From assembly GCF_003369915.1 (NCBI RefSeq), contig NC_046674.1, forward strand, positions 16,120,001 to 16,184,000: DNA of 64,000 nucleotides, given 5' to 3'. Below the pieces are notes generated by a model that worked only from the letters and a program-made list of their open reading frames with translations, was not told the origin of the DNA and ran no database searches. Both the position numbers and the translations under genes were made by a program. Below, piece by piece: positions 37,427 to 47,217 of this stretch; position 1 is the stretch's first letter, and each line of letters opens with the position of its first letter. This stretch comes from Drosophila miranda (taxonomy: Eukaryota > Arthropoda > Insecta > Diptera > Drosophilidae).

Positions 37427-38181
37427 ATGGAGTCGTCCAAGTCTGATGGATATTTAGTGCTGTGCGCCTATTCCATTGCACTGCTCGATTTGGTATCCGC
37501 AGTGCTCTTTGCCGTTGTCTCCGGGATGCTCTATGTGAAGAATGTAAGAGGGTTACAGTCATCATCTATGATGATGATGCTGATGATGATGGTGATGGTG
37601 AATTTACGGTGAAAATTATAATTCCAGAACCATTGGACCTCTCTGGTGGGATTGATCTTTACTATATTTTGGATTATTATAATTATCGTGCTGGCAGTGG
37701 GGATCTACAAGCGCCATTTGGCTTTGATTCGTTGCTGGCTGGTGTTCACCTGCCTTGGAATATTGCTAGATGGGTTTATTCTGATTTATGGCCTGACCCT
37801 AGCCGTTTCCGTGAACTGGGAGGGCGTCAAAATCACAGTCTTGCCTTTTGTGGGCTTGGGTGAGTTGTCCAAATCGAACTGATTCCATCTTATGACAATT
37901 CCTGATGTCTCTTTGCAGCTGTGGAAATGACTTTTGTCTATATCATACATCTCTTGTATCTGGAAATGACTGAATTTCCCAATCCACAGCCCCAGCCACA
38001 GCTAAGGACCCTAGGGGGATCTCAGAAGTACTCAGAGACGAAATTCTCAGAGGCTCACGAGAAACCGGCAAAGAGAAACGGGACACAGCTTAGAGCCAAA
38101 GATGAGGACTACGAGTATTATCGTCAGAAGAAGCTTTCTAAAGAGCAAAACCTGCGAAGCAAAGCTTTCCTCAGCAATTAG
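37427..38181 (+). CDS. Tetraspan membrane protein 3
   Basis: Three exons: 37427-37543, 37628-37859 and 37919-38181, giving 203 residues. Exon 2 is 232 bases, exactly the sum of the 84- and 148-base exons of the two genes before it, so the intron between them is absent here. Four hydrophobic segments: about 9-38, 43-64 (TIFWIIIIIVLAVGIY), 73-97 and 105-130. The C-terminal 70 residues are hydrophilic (Pro/Gln, then Lys/Arg/Glu-rich, with DEDYEYYRQKKLSKEQ). KRHLALIRCWLVFTC takes the place of the RRPAFVRAW stretch. Function unknown; same family as its neighbours by exon structure and topology. Confidence 0.8.
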
Positions 38182-38622
38182 GAAAGGAGTTTGGGCCATT
38201 AATTGCCCTAAGGTCATCTGACGCTGATCTATTATACCTGTACATATATTTGAAACAAGCCGCGTAGCAGAACACCAAAACATCTTTCCAGTACTGTATG
38301 GCTGTATAGCAGAGCCAGCCTTTTTTTATTTTGTCTAGATCAAAGCTCCTTAAGTTTATATAACATTAAGGATGCGGACCACTCACTCACACTGGGATAC
38401 AGATAGGTACACCTACAGAGACGTGCGTGTGCCAATGTTAAACACAAAATCCTTTTAAAATAATTTGCGCAGCAGCCAAGGAGGAAAAATCAAGAAAAAG
38501 GCATTCAGCTGTAGAGAATCGAAGCTTTAAGCACCCTAAGAAAATGTTCCACTAAATAAAATATACAATCATTTAAGCGTTAACTCAACTGTAATTGAAA
38601 CAAAGGAAGATCAAGGTTACTC
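38182..38622. other. Intergenic between convergent tetraspan genes 3 and 4
   Basis: AT-rich 3' flanks of two genes that converge here. AATAAA on the plus strand near 38555-38560 could end gene 3. Nothing else is seen. Confidence 0.5.
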
Positions 38623-39278
38623 TCATCGTGACATGCTGTTGGACTCCAGCGGTCGTTTGCATCTTTTACAACGAGCCAGGGCCTTATAGAACTGATAGAT
38701 GGTGTACAGGAAAATAAGCTCCACAACTGAAAAGAGGGGAAGACACACAGAAATGATTAGAAATATCTGCCTAATAGCCATTCACGATGCTCACTCAATC
38801 CCGACATGAGAAACAGGCCATTCCTGACCAGGCCCGCTTGGAATGTGCTCTGGCTGAAAAAGGCGTACAGAAGCAGACACATTTCCAGCAAGATGCCGCC
38901 CTCGGAGAAGAGGATCCAGGCACGTACGCATCTGGGATTGCGCTGTAATTAAACGAGGATGGAAATACGGAATACGATTATCATTATTGGGATCCCACCG
39001 ATCGGTGGTCGTACTGTACCGCATAGATGCCAACGAGGAGCACAACAATCATTGAGACCCAGAAGATGCCAAATACTACTGCGAATATGGTAAGCCAACT
39101 TAGCTGTGAGAAGAGTTTCGGCTTAGGATATGTATATGTATATTTGTATATGCGGAGACATGCTTACATGCTCGAAGATCGTGTCGAGACAGAGCCCGGC
39201 AAATAGTGAGGCGCAGATGAGATCGAACATGGCTATGATATAGGCCCAAATCAATAGGGAATTCTCAGGCCTGAGCAT
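38623..39278 (-). CDS. Tetraspan membrane protein 4, minus strand
   Basis: Four exons on the minus strand: 39278-39168, 39103-39020, 38942-38795 and 38726-38623, giving 148 residues. The inner exons are again 84 and 148 bases in the same phases as tetraspan genes 1 and 2. Start MLRPENSLLIWAYIIAMFD. Hydrophobic segments: about 8-33, 39-64, 72-95 and 105-128. RNPRCVRAWILFSEGG is the clearest match to gene 1 (RRPAFVRAWILFSG). The C-terminus is short and Cys/basic (ARCKRCKRPLES). It is the only inverted member of the cluster. Function unknown. Confidence 0.82.
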
Positions 39279-39529
39279 AGTTGGAGAAAGCAGCAACAGA
39301 GAGAGCAGTTCGAACTTTTTGACAATCCATGGAAAGTAGGTTTGATTGCTCTGGCCGAGCATACCTTTGCCCTCTGCAAGGGTATCAAAACGGAAACGGA
39401 AACAGCAGCCAAGTCTCGGTCTTGCTCGGGGCTGGAACTGAGCTGACTTGGCTGCCGAGGTTGTCGCATCTATTTATGCAAGGAAAAAATGAGACATACT
39501 CCTATACATATACATTATATGTATGTATG

Positions 39530-39563
<34 letters not shown>

Positions 39564-39881
39564 GCCATGCTGATGAAATACGTGCGGCGGCTACACACAC
39601 GCACACACAGCCATTACTCTTTCTGAGTGTGAGAGAATCCCCGTTGACAAATATAATTTACTTTTTTCGCGCTCATTTGCAACTCGGTTTAAGGAAGTGG
39701 GGGCCACACGAGCAGCCCACCCCCCCAGAGCGCCCCAGGGTGCTACAAAAACCTTTTTAAACATTTCACTTCCAGTTTCAGTTTTTTGTCAACAGGCAGG
39801 CCGGAGCCGGAGAAACATAGAGTGTGAGATATATATAGATAGACAAACGGAGACGGAGACGAAAATAGAGATACTGGCACT
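39279..39881. other. Divergent intergenic region between tetraspan genes 4 and 5
   Basis: Should hold promoters for both genes. ACCTTTGCCCTCTGCAAGGG at about 39362-39381 resembles the short hairpin found at ends of decayed Drosophila repeats. 39533-39561 is a TA microsatellite. Confidence 0.5.
39533..39561. repeat. TA dinucleotide microsatellite
   Basis: About 14 TA units, preceded by CATATAC and GTATG words. Confidence 0.9.
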
Positions 39882-40665
39882 ATGGTGAATGCTTTGCATG
39901 CCTTTGGGCTGGCCATTGGCTGGATGGACATTCTGGGAGTCCTTGTCTTCGAACTGATGATCTTCTACTTCATGTGTAGTCGCGCGGCCCAAGAGGCCCC
40001 CAACGATGCCGAGGTGCCGCCAGATGAAGGCGTTGTTAAGCAACAAAGGAAGCCCCTGACAGGTAAGTAAATGGCAACCAAGCCCGTAAGTCATGCGCCA
40101 TCTTTCTGCTCTTCCTGCTCCCACTAGGATTATTTGGCCCCAGATACTTGAAGGATTCAACAAAGACTTGGATATTCTGGGCATATTTGTTTCTATTGAA
40201 TGTTTGGATTGTGGTGACATTCCTTATGATAGCAGGCATTACATGGGTGAGTGCATTCTGGAATATCTTCAACTATCCCCCGTGTCGCTCCCTCCATTCA
40301 CAGCAAAAGCCGGAGCTAATGATATGCTGGCTGATTTGGTGCGTCGGTGGCATATTCCTGGATGTTTTCTTTGTGCTTTGGTGGTGCATCGAGCTGTGTG
40401 CGGGCGACGCCATTGAGGCCCTGACCAACATTATTATCTCTCTGCTGACCATGAGTAATTTGTGTGGATATTGAAGACTTGTTTGAGTTATTATCCAATT
40501 GTTTTCCACCTTCTAGTTATTGAGTTTGGGTTCATATTTGTGATTTTTACCATCTACACGAACTTGTCGAGCGCACCTAATGAGAATGTCAAGGATTCTG
40601 GTCTATTTTTGATCGTGAAAAATGCCATGGACCCCAGCCAGTGGATACGTATGTTATTTGCTTAG
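39882..40665 (+). CDS. Tetraspan membrane protein 5, divergent member
   Basis: Four exons: 39882-40062, 40128-40246, 40304-40454 and 40517-40665, giving 199 residues, with consistent phases. Exons 2 and 3 are 119 and 151 bases, not 84 and 148, but the intron phases follow the same 0-then-1 order. Hydrophobic segments: about 8-32, 72-98, 106-128 and 140-165. QKPELMICWLIWCVGGIFLD has the position of the RRPAFVRAW stretch in gene 1. A possible further donor (CGTATGT near 40650) would replace the last residues, MLFA, with an exon starting after CATCCAG near 40738. Function unknown; family membership is inferred from topology, phase and position. Confidence 0.72.
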
Positions 40666-41716
40666 CGCACTTACAAATACCATCGCTCCACTGGGAAGGA
40701 CTCCATTAGAAGGCCTGTACATTACTATTCCATCCAGAAATCAGCTATAGTCTTTTCCAATTGCGAAACTCTCTTTGAAATATACAAAAAATTCATTCAA
40801 TTTTAGAAACTCTTCTTTCCATAAGTCATGCGACATGGCAAACAACACACAAAGAACATTGTGTAGCTCTGCTGATCCCCTCCTCTCCACTTCCAGCTCC
40901 AGCTCCAGCTCCAGTACCAGTTCCATCTTCGTTTGTTGTGTTACTTTATTTCATCTTGCTCTTTCGACTGCTTTGTAGTTTTTAATGGCTTGCAACACGG
41001 AAATTGATTCATTTCCGCTTTTGTTTTGCGTTTCCGTTTGCGTTTGCGTCTGCGTCTGCCTGGACCAGAAGGCCGATGGCCGCTTAAAGCTCGGAGCTGC
41101 CAGCCTGCCAGCCAGCATGCCAGCCAGCCTGCCACATCTGAAATCAAATTGAAAATGTTTAGTCCTAATTCGGCATCTAATTCTATTTGTCAAGCTTGGA
41201 ACAGACTGCGGGAATTGTCAACAGCATCAGCGGGAGGGAGCTGTCACTTGCAACACGAAGCCAAAGTGAAAAGCAAAATATTTCTTCTTTATTAAACATA
41301 GCTTGGAGTCGCTTTTTCTTTCGTTCTCCTGTTTTTTTTTTTTTTTTTTGTTCGCCATCCTCCTCCAAGGAGCGACTGGCTGCTCAAATTTATTGTTTGC
41401 AAATTGAAATTCTTGTCGACACGCACGAGCAAATCCATTGGGAATGCACGGCACAGCAGCTCGTCAGCGTCAGCATCAGAGTCAGCTTCAGCTTCAGAGT
41501 CCGCCCCAGTGTCAGCTTCAGAGTAGGAGTGAGCCTTGGCTATGGGGACGGCGGCTCTGGGATGATGGGATGGCTTTTGTGCTTGGGCAGCTCATCATGG
41601 CTCGCTTTTTAGTATTTATTAAAACTGTGCCATGAAATTTGTGTTCAAAAAATAAGCAAATATTTTATAGCTGCTGCGCTGTCAATACTTCAACTGGGAA
41701 AAGTCGAATATTGGAG
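40666..41716. other. Intergenic between tetraspan gene 5 and the half-UNC93 gene
   Basis: Simple-sequence rich: CTCCAGCTCCAG near 40895-40925, TTTGCGTTTGCGTCTGCG near 41037-41060, CCAGCCTGCCAGCCAGCATG near 41100-41130 and a T run at 41332-41350. I looked for the missing N-terminal half of UNC93 here and found no fitting exon. Confidence 0.55.
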
Positions 41717-43057
41717 ATGCCTCGTAGAAGGGCAATCCAGTTGATACTCTGTCTAGGACTCTTCTCAGTCTCCTTCGTCGGTGTACGGTTACGGTTACCA
41801 ACAGTCGAAGTGAGTCAGGTAAGTGAAGGTGAGGTAAGGTAAGGTAAGGAAAGGAAGGTAAGATTTCTTCTCAGTCTACACTGTAGAACACACACCAACA
41901 TATTCTCACGACTGTCGGCGGAAATTTCCTGGTCATCGGGTCATCTGGTCATCTGTCTGCGTCTTGGCTGGCTTGGATACCTAAACCCTAACCGACTTAA
42001 ACCCGTCCTGAAATCCACAGCACTGCAGGCGCCCGAGGATGAGCCGGGAAACGATACCAACACTGACTACACCTGCTGCGGTCACAATTACTGCAGCTTT
42101 CATGCCAAGGATATCCCACAGCCCTTGGCGAAGGACGTCTTCATGCTGATCATGATCTATGTACCGTGTCTTGTGATCGCAGTCGTCCTGGTAGTTTTCT
42201 TCTTGGATCCGCTCACTCGCTATGGCGAGGGCCGCAAGGGTTCTCATTCCAAGAATAGCACTGTCCTGAGAAATATGTTAGCCACATTTCGCCAGATGAA
42301 GCGGACCAATCAGCAGATGCTCATCCCTCTGACCGTTTTCATCGGGCTGGAGCAGGCCTGGATAGCGGCGGAGTACACGCAGGGATTTGTGGCCTGTGCC
42401 CTCGGCGTCAACATGATCGGCTATGTGATGATCACTTGGGGGGTTATGGACTCCTTAGCATGCGCCTTTTTTGGCATAGCGATGAAGTACATCGGCCGTT
42501 CAATGATTATATTTATAGGTGCATCCTTGAACGTCATCATAATGGGATTCAAGCTCCATTATCGGCCAGTGCCGGACCATCCCGTTGTCTTCTATGCTCT
42601 AGCCGGAGTCTGGGGCATCAGTGACGCCGCTTGGGTCACCCAGATCCAGGCCTTCTACGGACTCCTCTTTCGACGGCACAAGGAGGCCGCCTTCTCCAAC
42701 TATCGCCTGTTCGAGTCGGTCGGATTTGTGCTCGGTTTCATCTACTCCAGCCTGCTGTGCATCCAGTCGAAACTCTACATCATGCTGCTTATACTCACAC
42801 TGGGTCTGATCGGATTTCTGGCCGTTGAGGTGCTCTATCAGAATAAGGTGAGTGTTTTCCCAGCTGTGGTGGGTTTCGGCTGTGGGGGCCGCTCAATTGT
42901 GACAAGAGAGACTCCAAGCGAAGCGCAGCGCAGTGAAGTTCATTCTCCACGATATAATCGGATTGCAACGCCGCTGGACGGATTAGTGTGCTGCCGAGAT
43001 GGGGACTCTGTACGTCTTCGCTTTCGTTTGTTTTCTGGTCTGGCTGGATGGAGGTAA
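41717..43057 (+). CDS. UNC93-like protein with only the C-terminal transporter half
   Basis: Predicted exons are 41717-41818 (34 codons) and 42029-42847 (273 codons), joined in phase 0. Exon 2 matches the second half of UNC93-family major-facilitator proteins from the central loop on: DYTCCGHNYC, VVFFLDPLTRYGE, NQQMLIPLTVFIGLEQAW, GVWGISDAAWVTQIQAFYGLLFRRHKEAAFSNYRLFESVGF. It has about six transmembrane helices. Exon 1 encodes a basic start and a hydrophobic stretch (LILCLGLFSVSF) like a signal anchor, not the first UNC93 helices. GTGAGT follows codon AAG at 42847, but no clear last exon is found. Reading on ends at 43057; splicing to 43111 would add one residue and stop. A full UNC93 has about 500-650 residues, so this is a half-transporter or a truncated duplicate. 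Confidence 0.7.
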
Positions 43058-43430
43058 GGTAGGTGACCGCTTTGTTCTTCAACTTCAAGCCCAAGCTGTG
43101 TGTTCTTTAGGCCTAGCGCAACGACGTGATGTTGAAGGCCCACCCATAAGCGTCTTTAGTGGATCAAAAAGATCTGACAAGCAGCCTGGATCTATAACTG
43201 TAACTGGAAGAAATGGAAGGCCAGGTGCATCTGTTCCATCCCGTTGTCCTTGCTGTGGTGTCCTTGGAGGGAGCAAATATGGCGGACAAGGAGGTCATGG
43301 AGGCGGTGAAAATGGTGGACATGGCGGAAAGGGCGGAGGAGGAGGAGGAGGAGGTGGAGGTGGGGGTGGCAATGGATACCCAGGACTGCCCGGAAGTCCA
43401 GGAGCCCCTCGGGGCATTGATCAGCAATAA
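42999..43430 (+). CDS. Secreted glycine-rich protein with a CPCC motif
   Basis: Exons 42999-43053 and 43111-43430, phase 1 join (GTAAGG donor, TTCTTTAG acceptor), giving 124 residues. The start MGTLYVFAFVCFLVWLDGG is a signal peptide. The mature part has SGSKRSDKQPG, SRCPCCGVLGG, and then a Gly run with GGQGGHGGGENGGHGGKGG and a collagen-like GYPGLPGSPGAPRG end. No family is recognised; Gly-rich secreted proteins occur in cuticle, silk-like and antimicrobial roles. It starts before the read-through stop of the half-UNC93 frame, so the two overlap unless that gene ends by splicing. A retained intron also keeps the frame open. Confidence 0.7.
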   Translation: MGTLYVFAFVCFLVWLDGGKVGDRFVLQLQAQAVCSLGLAQRRDVEGPPISVFSGSKRSDKQPGSITVTGRNGRPGASVPSRCPCCGVLGGSKYGGQGGHGGGENGGHGGKGGGGGGGGGGGGGNGYPGLPGSPGAPRGIDQQ

Positions 43431-45375
43431 AGCTACGGCGATCCAAGCGAATCGTACATAAATACGTGTATTTTCAGTTGTTTTTAATAATTATGACTAA
43501 GAACGAGCACCTGCCGGTTTCTAATTATTTTTTCGCTTGAAAATCATTCCCATATTTTACGAGGCAGAGCTTGATTGGGGTACATAGTTTTCCTAAAGAG
43601 CAGAAAATAAATCATATTGCGCATATTGCAGTTGGACGTGAGTAAAGACTGTCTGGCTTTTGTGCCATAAATATTATGGCTTCTCTAAAATGAATATTTG
43701 AAAAACGAATGCCTCTAAAAGCCGCTACCGCATTCTACATTCCTCGCAATGCGCTAAACAATTTTAATTAAATTTTATAACAATATTCAACAGACCACCC
43801 ACCCACCCATTGCACTCCTCCCAGCATAATCAATGTCCGCATTCACCTGCTCAACTATTCAATACAATTCCTTTTCAGTTGTGGACAAAAGGTGCTCGAT
43901 GAGAGCAAAAAATCGAACCAAAGGAGAGAGAGGCAGAGTCTACGCAGGAAATTGATTGATTTCCGCTTTGCGGGGGAGAAAACGGAACGGAGAACACGGT
44001 TGCCATTTCTAAACAAATTCCGTTCTCTCTTTTCTTTTTTTTTTGGTTTGTCGGATTAGACTTTGAGAGGGGGGAGTGGGTTGTATGGCAATTAGCTGAC
44101 TGTGCCCGGAGGCAGTTGCATCAGCAGCGCCTCCCACAGCCACCGAATGTTGGCCCTGCCCAAACACAAACTGCGTGCGTGTCCTGGCCTTCAGGGGCAT
44201 GGAGATACTTGTGGCAGCAAACATAAACATAGACAAAACATACACTATAACTCCTCACCCCCCCCAAATGCATACACATACGCATACCACAGACTCGCAG
44301 AGCGATGTTTTCGGAAAATGTAGATTATTGTGGGGATGCCACCTTGTCACCTTGCCACAGTTTCGGTGTTCTGTCTCCTGTTCTCCCGTTATGTGAGTAC
44401 ACATCTTTGGCACTACCAATGCAAGTGTGTGTATGTGTGTGCAGGTTTAAGCCAAAAGCTCGTTACATGCTCAATTAAACCGGAAGCGACGCTACAGGAA
44501 GCTTCAGTCACGCTTTGTATAGTTTTGCATATGCAGTCGCATTTCTAGTCGCACCAAAATCTGGATCTGAGCCAGGCGACAACAAAAATCTTCAATCTTA
44601 ACGAGTATACTGTATAGTACAGTGTAATGTGTATACGCAAACGAGGGCGAACGTTGTGAGTTGCTGCAGAGACCGCAACTCTACACTTACACCCGATACT
44701 TAGTCAGTATGGCTCTCCTCCGGCAGACGGCGCTGACATTGAACGACACGACAAAGATTGCGTGCGAGAGAGACACAAAATCAGTTTGAATGATCCAGAT
44801 TCGGCAATCTGATAAATTTGGTCATTCTCTATGATTGTGCCTTTTTAATTTTCTCGTATCTTCAATATTGTTGTTGCCACAGATTTTCGTTCTTTGTAGG
44901 AGCGGAAGGGGGCGGGGCGGAGTTTTGAAATATACTTGTAACAGTGACATATTACAAAAGTCTGGATATAAAATGTCGTTGCTCTAGCTCGTATAGTCTT
45001 TGAGCGCTAGGCGCTCATAGGGACGGACAGACAGACATGGCTCAATCGACTCGGCTATTGATGCTGATCAAGGATATATGTATATACTTTATATGGTCGG
45101 AAACGATTCCTTCTGGACGTTACACACATCCATTTTCACCACAAATCTAATATACCCCAATACTCATTTTGAGTATCGGGTATACAAATCGGTAATTTCT
45201 TATCTCTTATCTCTTATGTCAGTTTTCTCTCCAAATACTTTGCTACTTTGGAAACCGGGGATAGTAATCGAAAGCGATAGGTACAAGTAGCTTAGATAGT
45301 TTCAATATGCACATATGTATGCTCTTATTTAAAAGTAGAATGTATGAATTTTCACAAGAATTTCCGTGGATACGA
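43431..45375. other. Intergenic between the Gly-rich gene and the M20-like gene
   Basis: No gene is recognised. Simple tracts: T run near 44033-44044, GTGTGT near 44426-44440. 44930-45190 is a DINE-1-type fragment. 45200-45375 is the downstream flank of the minus-strand M20-like gene. Confidence 0.6.
44930..45190 (-). repeat. DINE-1/INE-1-type repeat fragment
   Basis: Contains GGGACGGACAGACAGACATG, CAATCGACTCGGCTATTGAT, TGCTGATCAAGGATATATG, GGTCGGAAACGATTCCTTCT and ends TTTTGAGTATCGGGTATACA. Collinear with 30110-30340, and in the same orientation. Confidence 0.78.
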
Positions 45376-47217
45376 TTACTTTGGGGAGAAAATGTGGAGA
45401 CTGTTCCTATGGCGCCTAAAGGGGGCACACAGCCAATCCTTCAACCTTTTCCGTTTACTTGTTTCGTGCTCCTCTGGATGCTTGTTCAGAGGTTTCATGG
45501 ATTTGGTCCTTCTCATATGGGAAAATACACTGTGCTTCTGCGTAGATTGCACGGGCGGCTTTAGCATCTCCGCTATGCCTCTCCGATTGCAGTACTCGAA
45601 AATGACATCGCACTTGCACCGTGCTGGCAGCAGCGACAGCTCAAGCATCAGTCCCGTGCAAACTTTGATATTGCGAAGGAAACACTGTTTGGGGATGGAC
45701 TCGTTGACCACGTGAGAGTAGTCCATGCGCTGGGCATAGGGTATCAGGATGATGGGCTTGCCGGTAATCTTATGGAAAGTGCTGGCGATCGGAAGGCAGG
45801 TCACAATGTTCATCGATAGATCTGGCTCCATTTGGTAGACACGACTGATGGATCGAACGAGGGCCTTACTGTATCTGGCATCGATGCCCCACGAATAAGG
45901 ATCACACGCATCCAACAGATGGATCTTAAGGGTGGTCCGAATCTTCAGATCTTCGTACTGCGTATGCAGAAACTCTTCGACGTGGGTCTGAACAAGGTTT
46001 ACCATTTGATCGGGAAGAAGTTTAATGGAAAACTTGCCCATCACAGACATTGGCAGCGCCGTACATGTACCCTTCCGGCTGAAACAGCCCTCGATTCCGT
46101 GCATGGTCATGGTGCCCTGGCACCAGCGATTATGCAGCAGCTCTGCCTTCGTCAGTTCATATCTGAGGCGCCTGATGCCGAACTGGTCTTTGTAGGCATA
46201 TTCACTGAAAATCGCCGACTCGAGAAGGGTCCACTCCGTTACAGCAGTGGGTCTCACCAAGTTTTGGATCGCGGGTATCTGAATCACATGCAGATTGTCG
46301 ACAAGACTGTTCATCAGAGTGCAGACATCCGTCATTGGCTCATATACGAGCCCTCCCGATGCCGCTTCAATGCTCTTAGCTCCGCCACGCATCTCCAGGC
46401 CGAAGTGAGCCCAGCCGGTCAGGCTGCAGCTCATCATTGGCCTCTCGTCGTTTATCCAGGAGTTGTTGCCGAACACAATACAATCAACGTCCTGAAAGAA
46501 CTCTCTCTTCACTTCTATATAGTGCTGGAGCCCGACACTGCCCACTGCGTGCATGATCTCCACAATGAATTTGATATTTATCGGAAGATCGCCGTGCTGT
46601 TCCAACCAGGCCTCGATGGCCTGTAGCCAGCACACTGCCATGCCCTTTCCGGTGGAGACTCCGCGCCCGTACAGCATGTCGTCGTTCATGTAAAACTCAA
46701 AGGGCTCGGAGAGCCAGCCATCCTCAAACTTCGCCGGAGCAACGTCTAGGTACGCGTAGACCAGAACTGTGTTCTTCGTGGGTGAAGAAAAGTAGTGGGC
46801 GAAAATGACTTTTGGATGAGGTGAGGTGTCACAAATAGCACGGGGAATGTTGATGCTGTACTCATAGATAGTGAATCTCATCCTCTCCAGACGGTCCCGA
46901 TACATGCACATGGCCTTCAGACTTTCGGTAATACACTCCACATCCGCAGAGACTGATTTCAGACGTACAAAATCCTCTAGGTCGGCTAAGGCTTCATCGA
47001 AATTTTTCTCGATGGCAGCGTCCACCTGTCGATGCATCGCTGAGGCTCGCAAATTGTCTTCGTCGGTCCATTTGGGACGATTCTTGATCAGACAGTGTTC
47101 GCAACGACATGCCTCTGGGTGGGAGACTTTCAACTCCTCATCAGAGCCAGGGTAGACTCGACTCGATGACCTTTTTGATCTACGTGGTAGCCGTACATGA
47201 GTCTTAGGATCTATCAT
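45376..47217 (-). CDS. Carnosine-dipeptidase-like M20 protein, probable pseudoenzyme
   Basis: A single open frame of 613 residues from the ATG at 47217 (MIDPKTHVRL); the frame is open upstream to 47295, but a CACCAG acceptor-like site sits just before this Met. It is collinear with CNDP2 (about 475 residues) through LVYAYLDVAPAKFEDGW, YGRGVSTGKG, FIVEIMHAVGS, MHGIEGCF and MGKFSIKLLPDQM, with extra N-terminal (about 70, with CRCEHC) and basic C-terminal (about 60) tails. Compared with CNDP2 the metal ligands are changed: His in GHLD to Tyr, Asp in STDDKG to Thr, the EE pair to His-Ala, Asp in ISDN to Asn, and the second His (DLHSG) to Ile. Only the last His (SHVVNE) is kept. Peptidase activity is therefore unlikely. 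The frame is intact over 1.8 kb, so the gene is selected for another role. Confidence 0.88.
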   Translation of the reverse strand: MIDPKTHVRLPRRSKRSSSRVYPGSDEELKVSHPEACRCEHCLIKNRPKWTDEDNLRASAMHRQVDAAIEKNFDEALADLEDFVRLKSVSADVECITESLKAMCMYRDRLERMRFTIYEYSINIPRAICDTSPHPKVIFAHYFSSPTKNTVLVYAYLDVAPAKFEDGWLSEPFEFYMNDDMLYGRGVSTGKGMAVCWLQAIEAWLEQHGDLPINIKFIVEIMHAVGSVGLQHYIEVKREFFQDVDCIVFGNNSWINDERPMMSCSLTGWAHFGLEMRGGAKSIEAASGGLVYEPMTDVCTLMNSLVDNLHVIQIPAIQNLVRPTAVTEWTLLESAIFSEYAYKDQFGIRRLRYELTKAELLHNRWCQGTMTMHGIEGCFSRKGTCTALPMSVMGKFSIKLLPDQMVNLVQTHVEEFLHTQYEDLKIRTTLKIHLLDACDPYSWGIDARYSKALVRSISRVYQMEPDLSMNIVTCLPIASTFHKITGKPIILIPYAQRMDYSHVVNESIPKQCFLRNIKVCTGLMLELSLLPARCKCDVIFEYCNRRGIAEMLKPPVQSTQKHSVFSHMRRTKSMKPLNKHPEEHETSKRKRLKDWLCAPFRRHRNSLHIFSPK

